Shown here piece by piece: positions 17,257 to 24,822 of a stretch of 64,000 nucleotides of DNA; the stretch's first letter is position 1, and each line of letters begins with the position of its first letter. Below the pieces are notes generated by a model that worked only from the letters and a program-made list of their open reading frames with translations, searched no databases and was not told where the DNA came from. The position numbers were made by a program, and so were the translations under genes. The DNA is from Streptomyces griseus (lineage in GTDB: Bacteria > Actinomycetota > Actinomycetes > Streptomycetales > Streptomycetaceae): assembly GCF_001715295.1 (NCBI RefSeq), contig NZ_MDKB01000002.1, positions 618,499 to 682,498 on the forward strand, given 5' to 3'.

Positions 17257-18741
17257 GTGAGTGACACCCCATTCGGATTCGGCCTTCCGCCGGAGGAGCC
17301 GGAAGACGGCGACGAAGGCAAGAAGAAGGACCCCACCGGAGCCGGGCAGGGCTCGGGCGGGCCGGCCAACCCGTTCGGCTTCGGCCCGGGCGCGGGCGGG
17401 GACAACCCGTTCGCGGCGATGTTCGGCTCGATGAACCCGAACGACCTGGGTGCGGCCTTCCAGCAGCTCGGCCAGATGCTGAGCTACGAGGGCGGCCCGG
17501 TCAACTGGGACATGGCCAAGCAGATCGCCCGCCAGACGGTTTCGCAAGGTACCCCGGACGGCAGCAAGGACGTGAGCGTCGGCGCTTCGGAGCGGTCCGC
17601 CGTGGACGAGGCGCTGCGTCTCGCCGACCTCTGGCTGGACGGCGTGACCTCGCTGCCCTCCGGCTCGGTCTCCTCGGTCGCCTGGAGCCGTGCCGAATGG
17701 GTCGAGGCGACGCTTCCCGCCTGGCAGCAGCTGGTGGACCCGGTGGCGGAGCGGGTCGGTCTCGCCATGGGCGACGTCCTGCCGGAGGAGATGCAGGCCA
17801 TGGCCGGCCCGCTGATCGGCATGATGCGGTCGATGGGCGGCGCCATGTTCGGCCAGCAGATCGGGCAGGCAGTGGGGACGCTCGCCGGTGAGGTCGTCGG
17901 CTCGACCGACATCGGCCTGCCGCTGGGCCCGGCCGGCAAGGCCGCGCTGCTCCCGCAGAACATCGAGCGGTTCGGCAAGGACCTCAGCGTTCCGCAGGAC
18001 GAGGTGCGCCTGTACCTCGCGTTGCGGGAAGCCGCCCACCAGCGGCTCTTCGCCCACGTGCCGTGGCTCCGCTCCCATCTGTTCGGCGCGGTCGAGGCCT
18101 ACGCGCGCGGCATCAAGGTCGACACCAGCAAGCTGGAGGACGTCGTCGGCCAGTTCGATCCCTCCCAGCCCGAGCAGCTGCAGGACGCGCTGCAGCAGGG
18201 CATGTTCCAGCCGGAGGACACCCCGGAGCAGAAGGCGTCGCTGGCCCGGCTGGAGACGGCGCTCGCCCTGGTCGAGGGCTGGGTGGACGCGGTGGTGCAC
18301 GAGGCGGCCGTCTCCCGGCTCACCTCGGCGGACGCGCTGCGCGAGACGATGCGCAGGCGGCGGGCGTCCGGCGGTCCCGCCGAGCAGACCTTCGCCACTC
18401 TCATCGGGCTCCAGCTGCGTCCACGCCGCCTGCGGGACGCTTCGCGGCTGTGGGCCTCGCTCACCGACGCCCGGGGCGTCGACGGCCGTGACGGCCTGTG
18501 GGAGCACCCGGACATGCTGCCGACGGCCCAGGACCTGGACGACCCGGACGGCTTCGTCCACCACGAGCAGCTGGACTTCTCCGAGCTGGACAAGATGCTC
18601 GGAGAGGCTGCCCAGGGGAAGAGCACGCGGGCGTCCGGCGACACGGACCGGGACACGGGCGACGACCACGCGCAGGACACGCGTGAGGCCGGCGGGGACG
18701 GTACCGGACACGACGACGGCAAGGACGACGGCGACCGGTGA
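17257..18741 (+). CDS. Zincin_2 (DUF2342) family zinc-dependent metalloprotease-like protein
   Basis: 494-residue actinobacterial protein. After a Gly/Pro/Phe-rich low-complexity N-terminus (NPFGFGPGAGGDNPF) comes the conserved domain containing WVEATLPAWQQLVDPVAERV, MRSMGGAMFGQQIGQAVG, the family signature LREAAHQRLFAHVPWLRSH, and VHEAAVSRL. The C-terminus is an acidic DTDRDTGDDH tail. The family is named as a putative metalloprotease from fold prediction; catalysis is unproven. GTG 17257 has a GAGGAAA ribosome binding site. Its stop overlaps the start of the NUDIX gene (GTGA), so the two are translationally coupled. Confidence 0.85.
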   Translation: MSDTPFGFGLPPEEPEDGDEGKKKDPTGAGQGSGGPANPFGFGPGAGGDNPFAAMFGSMNPNDLGAAFQQLGQMLSYEGGPVNWDMAKQIARQTVSQGTPDGSKDVSVGASERSAVDEALRLADLWLDGVTSLPSGSVSSVAWSRAEWVEATLPAWQQLVDPVAERVGLAMGDVLPEEMQAMAGPLIGMMRSMGGAMFGQQIGQAVGTLAGEVVGSTDIGLPLGPAGKAALLPQNIERFGKDLSVPQDEVRLYLALREAAHQRLFAHVPWLRSHLFGAVEAYARGIKVDTSKLEDVVGQFDPSQPEQLQDALQQGMFQPEDTPEQKASLARLETALALVEGWVDAVVHEAAVSRLTSADALRETMRRRRASGGPAEQTFATLIGLQLRPRRLRDASRLWASLTDARGVDGRDGLWEHPDMLPTAQDLDDPDGFVHHEQLDFSELDKMLGEAAQGKSTRASGDTDRDTGDDHAQDTREAGGDGTGHDDGKDDGDR

Positions 18742-19316
18742 GCCTGCACGACGAAGCCGTCCTCGCGCTGAAGGAATACGGCGAGCACCCCGGCAGCAGG
18801 ACGGACGGGGAGCAGGAAGAGCTGCGGCAGACGTATCTGGAGCACCTGGCCGCGCATCCGGACGGCATGTGGAAGTCGTGCGGGGCGGGGCACCTGACCG
18901 CCAGCGCGCTGGTGATCGATCCGGAGCGCGGCGCGGTCCTGCTGACCCTGCACAGAAAGCTGCGGATGTGGCTGCAGATGGGCGGACACTGCGAACCGCA
19001 GGACGCCACGCCGGCGGCCGCGGCCCTGCGTGAGGCCACGGAGGAGTCGGGGATCACCGGGCTCACCCTGCTGGCGGGCGGACCGGTCCGGCTGGACCGG
19101 CATCCGATCCCCGCCCCCTGCCACTGGCATCTCGACGTCCAGTACGCGGCGACCGCTCCGCCCGGGGCGGCTGAGCGGATCAGCGACGAATCCCTCGACC
19201 TGCGCTGGTTTCCCTACGACGAGGTGGCCGGGGTGGCCGACGCCTCCGTCGTGCGGCTGCTGGAAGGGGCCAGGGCGAGGCTGCAGGAGCAGGGCCGCCG
19301 CACGTTCCGCGCCTGA
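18738..19316 (+). CDS. NUDIX hydrolase
   Basis: 192-residue NUDIX-fold protein. The box contains GGHCEPQD followed by LREATEESGI; the REx2EExGx half is intact but the first glutamate of the canonical box is replaced (alanine at that position, with an aspartate beside it), so the metal site may be altered. An N-terminal helical region and DLRWFPYDEVAG near the C-terminus are typical. It starts at GTG overlapping the zincin_2 stop by four bases. Substrate unknown. Confidence 0.85.
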   Translation: MSLHDEAVLALKEYGEHPGSRTDGEQEELRQTYLEHLAAHPDGMWKSCGAGHLTASALVIDPERGAVLLTLHRKLRMWLQMGGHCEPQDATPAAAALREATEESGITGLTLLAGGPVRLDRHPIPAPCHWHLDVQYAATAPPGAAERISDESLDLRWFPYDEVAGVADASVVRLLEGARARLQEQGRRTFRA

Positions 19317-19394
19317 GGGTTTCGCGCAATTCCGCGCCCGCCGTGAAGTGCTGGACAGCCCTGAGCGCCGTCTGCCCGGAGGACAGGACCTGCC

Positions 19395-19428
19395 GGCCCT
19401 CCGCCGTGCGATCTCACGGCGGAGGGCC
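19395..19428 (+). terminator. Terminator hairpin after the NUDIX gene
   Basis: Perfect 14-bp inverted repeat GGCCCTCCGCCGTG (19395-19408) with its complement at 19415-19428 and a six-base loop. Confidence 0.75.
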
Positions 19429-19530
19429 ACCCGGTATCCCGACGCCACGGCGACTGTGCGCACCTGGCGTCGCCGGGTGGGCGGGGTGGCGGACGGGGTC
19501 TTCGACACGCGCCCCGGATGTCATGGCCGG

Positions 19531-19560
19531 GAGGGGCGGCCTCCGCAGACGCCGCCCCTC
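19531..19560 (-). terminator. Terminator hairpin after the AIM24 operon
   Basis: Ten-base perfect stem GAGGGGCGGC / GCCGCCCCTC with a ten-base loop, 46 bases downstream of the last AIM24 stop on the minus strand. Confidence 0.65.
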
Positions 19561-19606
19561 CGTGTCCGTCCGGTCCGGGACGGACACGTCGACCGTGCCG
19601 AACCGC

Positions 19607-20362
19607 TCAGTTCCAGGCGTTGTTCTGGTTCTGGCCGCGGGCCCCGTGCTGACCCACGCCGAACTGCGCCGCCGCGCCCTGGCCCATCTGGGCGTTCTGC
19701 GGAGGCAGCACCTCGCTCGGCTGTACGAGGGCGAAGCCCGTGCCCAGGAAGCTGAGCTCCCAGCCCTCCCCCGTGTTGCCACGGCGCCGGGTGACGCCCG
19801 AGGAGTGGGTCTGCGCCTGCATCTGCACCCGTAGCCCGCTGGACCAGGCGACGATGGCGTCGGCGTCGGCGTTGACGTACTTCTCCGGGGTGACCTGCAT
19901 CATCAGGGGCTGGCCGGACGTCATCAGCGCCACCTTGCCGGTCCCGGAGATGTTCAGCTGGTACTTGCCCGTCCCGGAGATCCCGTACTGGCTGTCCACG
20001 GCGATGACCTCGGTGTGCAGCGAGGAGTCCAGCGCCAGGACGTACGTACTGTCGACCGTCATGCCCTCGCGGTCGACGTCGACCAGGTGGATGTGCTGGG
20101 CGAGGTTGGCCAGATAGACCGTCCCCTGGCCGGAGCAGCGCATCAGGTCGAGGCCCTCGCCCGTGTTCCGGCGGGCGCTCCGCTGCCCCTGCGACTGGTA
20201 TTCGCCGTCGAACTCCATGAGCCCCTGGTAGGCGACCATGGCGCCCTTGCGGGCGAGGACATCGTCGTGGCCGGTCAGCGAGACCCGCAGGAGCTGCGGG
20301 TTCTGGATGGTGTACCGGTCCTGCGACTGCTGTTCGGTGTGGCTGAAAAGCGGACTCTGCAT
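19607..20362 (-). CDS. AIM24 family protein, third gene of the operon
   Basis: 251-residue protein of the AIM24/TsaB-like beta-sandwich superfamily, with repeated turns GKGAMVAYQG-type (ARKGAMVAYQGLMEF), DLMRCSGQGTVYLA, TYVLALDSSL, ISGTGKVALMTSG and FLGTGFALVQPSEV. The C-terminus is Gln/Gly-rich. No signal peptide. Start ATG 20362 follows GGGGGGAGAG. It lies 19 bases downstream of the second AIM24 gene. Bacterial AIM24 proteins are of unknown biochemical function. Confidence 0.85.
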   Translation of the reverse strand: MQSPLFSHTEQQSQDRYTIQNPQLLRVSLTGHDDVLARKGAMVAYQGLMEFDGEYQSQGQRSARRNTGEGLDLMRCSGQGTVYLANLAQHIHLVDVDREGMTVDSTYVLALDSSLHTEVIAVDSQYGISGTGKYQLNISGTGKVALMTSGQPLMMQVTPEKYVNADADAIVAWSSGLRVQMQAQTHSSGVTRRRGNTGEGWELSFLGTGFALVQPSEVLPPQNAQMGQGAAAQFGVGQHGARGQNQNNAWN

Positions 20363-20381
20363 GATGTGTCTCTCCCCCCGC

Positions 20382-21062
20382 TCAGTTCCTGATCCGCAGG
20401 CGGTCGGTGCTGTCCTCGCTCGGCTGGACAACGACGATGCCCTGCCCGGAGAACGCCATCTGGTACGCCTCTCCGCTGCCCCGTCCGATGAGGGAGCCGG
20501 CCTTGAAGCTGCGCTTGCCCTTCACCTTGAGGTTGGGCGACCAGGCGACGAGCGCGTCCGGGTCGACGTACGTCTCGTCCTCGCCCCGGCCGCACTCGAC
20601 GACGATCGGTGTGCCACGCGAGGTGATGGCCACCCACCCCGTCCCCTGGATCCCGACGTTCCACAGGCCCTGGCCGGTGAACTTGGCCAGACCCTTGACC
20701 CGTTCCACGCCCCAGGAGAGGTGGCCGTCGAAGGCGAGGAGGTTGGTGCCGTTGACGGACAGCGCGTCGTTGTCGAGATTGATGACGACCACGTCGGCGC
20801 CGTAGTCGGCGAGGTAGAGCAGCCCGTCACCGGCGCACTTCATCAGAGGCGCGCCCTCGCCGGTGATCCACTGCGCGGCGATCTGGCGGACGGCGGGCGG
20901 ATTGGGCTCGTACTGGATGAAGCCCTCATAGGCCACCATCGAGCCGGTACGTGCGTAAAGGTCCTGGCCGGAGGCCATGGCGACCTTGAGCATCGTGCGG
21001 CCGTGGTTCTCCATCCTGGCCGTGACGGGGGTCGGGGCGAAGCCCGCGAGTTGCTGGTTCAT
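20382..21062 (-). CDS. AIM24 family protein, second gene of the operon
   Basis: 226-residue AIM24 protein: MLKVAMASGQDLYARTGSMVAYEG, PLMKCAGDGLLYLADYG, NGTNLLAFDGHLSWG, VGIQGTGWVAITSRG and YQMAFSGQGIVVVQPSED mark the successive beta modules. It aligns along its whole length with its two neighbours, so the three look like duplicated paralogues. The start at 21062 lies 11 bases after the stop of the TerD-AIM24 gene; a GAGGGAGC ribosome binding site precedes it. Confidence 0.85.
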   Translation of the reverse strand: MNQQLAGFAPTPVTARMENHGRTMLKVAMASGQDLYARTGSMVAYEGFIQYEPNPPAVRQIAAQWITGEGAPLMKCAGDGLLYLADYGADVVVINLDNDALSVNGTNLLAFDGHLSWGVERVKGLAKFTGQGLWNVGIQGTGWVAITSRGTPIVVECGRGEDETYVDPDALVAWSPNLKVKGKRSFKAGSLIGRGSGEAYQMAFSGQGIVVVQPSEDSTDRLRIRN

Positions 21063-21073
21063 GACGGGCTCCC

Positions 21074-22708
21074 TCAGACCTCGTAGGGCTGGACGACGAT
21101 GAAGTTCCCGGGCGCTCCCCGGAACTGGAGGTTGACGGTCTCCCCGCTGTGACCGGGGTACGCGTTACGGCGCAGCCGGACCTGGCTGGAGATGATCACC
21201 TGGGAGGCGGACGACCAGGCCACCACGGCGTTGCAGTCGGCGAACGTGGTCGGGGTGACCGGCAGGACCACCGGGGTCCCGTGGGTCTTGACGACGACGG
21301 TGCCGGTGCCCTGGAACAGCATGGTGAACAGGGCCCCGCCCGGTATCCCGTGTCCCTCGATCCTGCGGACCTCGTACTGCAGCGACTCGTCGAAGGCGAG
21401 GACGTTCTCGGCGGAGACGCAGATGCCGTCACCCTGGAGTTCGATCGGGTGCAGGTGCGATCCGTCCTCGGCGAGGAAGACCTGGCCACGGCCGGTACAG
21501 CGCATCAGCTGCATCTCCTGGCCGGTCGCGTTGCCGACCACACGGCCGGTGAAACCGGCACCCTTGTAGCCGAAGTCGACCTTGCCCTGGTACATCACCA
21601 TGCTGCCCTGGCGGGCCAGTACCCCGGCACCTCCCATGGTCAGGTCGACGCGCATGAGCTGCTGGTTCTGCGGGGTCCAGCGCTGCCCGGTGGCCGTCTC
21701 CTTGTAGAGCCGCAGGGCGGCCTGCAGCCCGGCGCCTCCCTGGGGAACGCCTTGGGGCACGCCCGGGTGCTGCTGGCCGTACGGGGCCTGGGGCTGCTGC
21801 CCGTAGGCCGGAGCGCCGGGGGGCTGCTGGCCGTACGGGGGCGTCGGGGGCTGCTGACCGAACGGCGGGGCGCCGGGAGGTGCGGGCGGGCCCGGGACCT
21901 GCCCGAACTGCGGATGCTGGGGCGGCTGCCCGTAGGGGCCGGGCGCCTGGGGGGCCGGGGGCGCCTGGGGGGTCATGGGCGCCTGAGGGGCCGGCACCCC
22001 TGCCATCGTGGGTGCCGTGTGCAGCGGCTGCTGCGGCGCCGCAGCCGGGGCGCCGAAGGCGGGTGGGGGCGGGGGCGCCTGGGGCGCGGCCGGAGCGCCG
22101 AACGCCGGAGGCGCGGTGGCCTGGGACGGTGGGGCGAACGACGGAGCGGCGCCCTGCGGCGGCGCGGCGGGGGCCTCCTCCTCGGCCACCTCTCCGCCGA
22201 AGTTCTTCAGCAACGCGTCCAGCCCGCCGTCGAAGCCCTGGCCGACGGCAGCGAACCGCCAGACGTCCTTCAGGTAGAAGTCACCGAGCATGACGGCCCG
22301 CTCGGTGGTGAACTCCGAGCCGGTGAAGGCGTACCTCGCCACCTCCTCGCCACCCGCGACGATACGGATGTACCCGGGACCGGCCTGGGACATCTGTCCC
22401 GCACCGTCCAGGGTGGCGGTGAAGGACAACTTGTGGACGGCGGCCGGAATACGGTCCAGGGTGACGCGGAACGACTCGGTGTCACCGGCCTGAGCACCGA
22501 GAAGCTGAATCGACTCCTCGGGCGATTTCGGTTGGTTGAAGAAGATGAAATACCGGTCGTCCGAGAGCCGTTCGTCGGCGTCGAGGCCGAAGCAGCTGAT
22601 GTCGAACGTCAGGCCCGGTCCGGCGATCTGCACACCTACGTACAGATCCGTCCCCGGCGTGAGGTCACTGATCTTGGCCTTGTGGCCGCGTTGGAATTCC
22701 CTGGCCAT
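21074..22708 (-). CDS. TerD-AIM24 fusion protein
   Basis: 544-residue protein with three parts. Residues 1-175 are a TerD domain (FDISCFGLDADERLSDDRYFIFF-type core with SFRVTLDRIPAAVHKLSFTATLDG, ending VWRFAAVGQGFDGGLDALLKNFG); TerD domains bind calcium and belong to the tellurite/stress (Ter) system. Residues about 185-335 are a Pro/Gln/Ala-rich linker with repeated PYGQQ and PPAFGAP units. Residues about 340-544 are an AIM24 domain (VLARQGSMVMYQGKVDF, MQLMRCTGRGQVFLAEDG, LLFQGTGTVVVKTHG, IVVQPYEV). Start ATG 22708 (MAREFQRGHKAKI) matches normal TerD N-termini. First gene of a three-gene operon. Confidence 0.9.
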   Translation of the reverse strand: MAREFQRGHKAKISDLTPGTDLYVGVQIAGPGLTFDISCFGLDADERLSDDRYFIFFNQPKSPEESIQLLGAQAGDTESFRVTLDRIPAAVHKLSFTATLDGAGQMSQAGPGYIRIVAGGEEVARYAFTGSEFTTERAVMLGDFYLKDVWRFAAVGQGFDGGLDALLKNFGGEVAEEEAPAAPPQGAAPSFAPPSQATAPPAFGAPAAPQAPPPPPAFGAPAAAPQQPLHTAPTMAGVPAPQAPMTPQAPPAPQAPGPYGQPPQHPQFGQVPGPPAPPGAPPFGQQPPTPPYGQQPPGAPAYGQQPQAPYGQQHPGVPQGVPQGGAGLQAALRLYKETATGQRWTPQNQQLMRVDLTMGGAGVLARQGSMVMYQGKVDFGYKGAGFTGRVVGNATGQEMQLMRCTGRGQVFLAEDGSHLHPIELQGDGICVSAENVLAFDESLQYEVRRIEGHGIPGGALFTMLFQGTGTVVVKTHGTPVVLPVTPTTFADCNAVVAWSSASQVIISSQVRLRRNAYPGHSGETVNLQFRGAPGNFIVVQPYEV

Positions 22709-22815
22709 GCGTAACGACCGTCCCCCATCCCGAAGGTGAATACGTCGCGTCAGGCTAACCGCAAACCACGACGGCGGGCTAAGTCGGTACAGACCCGGTA
22801 CAGAATCACCGAACG

Positions 22816-23439
22816 TCACACTTCGCGTGCGGCGGGCAGGCCCGGCAGCCGGTCGGCCGCCACGATCCCTTCGAGATAACCACGGGCCCGCTCGGTACGC
22901 GGATAGGACTCCAGCAGGCGCCAGAAACGCGGACCGTGGCCGGGCACCAGCAGATGGGCCAGCTCGTGGAGGAGCACGTAGTCGACGACGTACTCCGGCA
23001 TTCCCTGCAGCCGGTGAGAGAGGCGGATGCTGCCTTCCGCGGGGGTGCAGGAGCCCCAGCGCGTGTTCTGGTTGGTCACCCAGCGCACCGAGGCGGGCCT
23101 CGCCCGCCCGTCGAGATACTGGACGGACAGCCGCTCGGCACGCTCGGCGAGCGCGCCGTCACCGATCACCCGCCGGCTCTCCTGCGCGGCGAGCTTGTCG
23201 AGCATCACGCCGACCCAGCGCTGCTCGTCGGCCTCCGACATCCGGGCCGGAATGAGCACGATGGTGCGGTCACCCTCCCGGTAGGCGGAGACCGTCCTGC
23301 TGCGCCGGGCGCTCCGGCGGACCTCTACGGCGCTCGTCACGGAGGCGCGGGACTGTCGGGCGGCCGCACTGCGCCGGTCGCGTACGGCGCCGCGCGCGGG
23401 TGGCTCCCCGGCGGGGCCGGGCGAGGAGTCGGCGGGCAT
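22816..23439 (-). CDS. M48/YgjP-type zinc metallopeptidase
   Basis: 207-residue protein with the DUF45 (YgjP, WLM-type) peptidase core: TRWGSCTPAEGSIRLS followed by the zinc motif LLHELAHLLVPGHGPRFWRLL. The N-terminal 45 residues are basic and disordered. No membrane segment is visible, so the protein is probably cytoplasmic. It is divergent from the E1-like gene; the intergenic 178 bases hold AT-rich stretches around 23519-23552 that probably carry both promoters. Physiological substrate unknown. Confidence 0.9.
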   Translation of the reverse strand: MPADSSPGPAGEPPARGAVRDRRSAAARQSRASVTSAVEVRRSARRSRTVSAYREGDRTIVLIPARMSEADEQRWVGVMLDKLAAQESRRVIGDGALAERAERLSVQYLDGRARPASVRWVTNQNTRWGSCTPAEGSIRLSHRLQGMPEYVVDYVLLHELAHLLVPGHGPRFWRLLESYPRTERARGYLEGIVAADRLPGLPAAREV

Positions 23440-23617
23440 GCCATGACGTTACCCGCTGCGGGCACGAGAAGTCCCACCTCGTCGACGGCCGGCATTGATC
23501 CACGTCTCGGCCCGCACCATTAGAACGATTAACGCTCCACCCTGTGGATAACTCTCCGCACGTTTCGCGGCCGCGCGGCATTCTGGCAACGAGCCCGAAC
23601 GACCTGGGGGAGAAGTC

Positions 23618-24760
23618 ATGCATCCGATGCTGAAGCCCGCACTGCGCCGCGCCTGGCGTGGGCGGAACACCGTGCAATTCGGTGTGACACCCGCGCACGC
23701 GGTGACGCTGGGGCCGATGGATATCGCGACCGGTAGTTTTCTCGAACTGCTCGACGGAACACGCGGTTTGCCGCTGCTACGGGAAGAGGCCAGGGCACTG
23801 GACCTGTCGGACCATCACGTCGACACTCTCGTATCACGGCTCACGGAGGCCGGGCTGCTCGACGACCCGAAGGCGGGCGGTCCGGAAGCCGATGCCTTAC
23901 GCCGGCGTGCGGAGACTTTGGAACGGCAGCGCCCCGACGCGGCCTCACTCTCGGTCGTGCATCCGACGCCAGGCGGGGCGATGCGCACACTCGCCGCCCG
24001 TCGGGCGACCCGGGTACAGGTGCGGGGAGCAGGCAGGGTCGGCGCGGCGATCGCCGCGGTGCTGTCCGGGTCCGGCGTGGGCCGGGTCGAGGTGCTCGAC
24101 GGGGGGCGAACGGAGCCCTGGGACGTCGCCCCGGGAGGCCTTCCGGAGGCGGCGATCGGGGAGCGTCGGGACACGGCGGCCCGGCAACTGGTCCGCCGGT
24201 CCGCGGTCGGCGGGTCCCCCCGGGCGGGCACGGACGGTGCGGCGCCGGGCGGTGAGCCCGCGCTGTCCCTGGTCGTCGTGGCTCCACGGGACGGCCTGTC
24301 GGTGTACGCCCCCGATCCGGACACGGCGGCGCAGTGGGTGGCCTCGGGTACCCCGCACCTGTTCGCCGGTGTGATCGAGGCCACCGGGGTGGTGGGCCCG
24401 CTCGTGCTGCCCGGCGGGACCGGGTGCGCGGGGTGCCTGGCGCTGCACCGTGCCGAGCGGGACCCGCAGTGGCCACGCATGCTGGCGCAGTGGCGGTCCG
24501 GCCGGCGCACCTGGGTACCCGCATGCGACCTGGGACTGGCGACGGCGGTAGCGGGACTCGCGGCGGCTCATGCGCTGTCCTTCCTGGACGGAGACCTGCC
24601 TGCCAGTACGGGCACACGGTGGGAGGCCGCCATGCCCCTGCTGGACTGGCGGTCGGAGCGGCTGGGGCCCCATACCGACTGCTCCTGCGGTGCCGCCGGA
24701 CACACTGAGGGGGAACTCACCCCCGCAGGCGGTGCCGCGCACGACACAATGGCCGGGTGA
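23618..24760 (+). CDS. Orphan ThiF/E1-like protein, related to TOMM cyclodehydratase docking proteins
   Basis: 380-residue protein. An N-terminal winged-helix-like region (residues 1-100, VQFGVTPAHAVTLGPMD and LSRLTEAGLLDD) resembles the leader-peptide-binding part of azoline-forming (TOMM) enzymes. It is followed by an E1-like Rossmann core (VRGAGRVGAAIAAVLSG, VEVLDGGRTEPWDV) and a zinc site formed by GCAGC and a C-terminal CSCG. GGGGGAG lies six bases before ATG 23618. No YcaO, dehydrogenase or precursor peptide gene is visible nearby, so a peptide-maturation role is unproven. Confidence 0.75.
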   Translation: MHPMLKPALRRAWRGRNTVQFGVTPAHAVTLGPMDIATGSFLELLDGTRGLPLLREEARALDLSDHHVDTLVSRLTEAGLLDDPKAGGPEADALRRRAETLERQRPDAASLSVVHPTPGGAMRTLAARRATRVQVRGAGRVGAAIAAVLSGSGVGRVEVLDGGRTEPWDVAPGGLPEAAIGERRDTAARQLVRRSAVGGSPRAGTDGAAPGGEPALSLVVVAPRDGLSVYAPDPDTAAQWVASGTPHLFAGVIEATGVVGPLVLPGGTGCAGCLALHRAERDPQWPRMLAQWRSGRRTWVPACDLGLATAVAGLAAAHALSFLDGDLPASTGTRWEAAMPLLDWRSERLGPHTDCSCGAAGHTEGELTPAGGAAHDTMAG

Positions 24761-24822
24761 CCGCCGCAGAGGGAGCAGGACCCCGTACTCACCGGCCGGC
24801 AGTCCGGGAACTGGAGGAGCAC

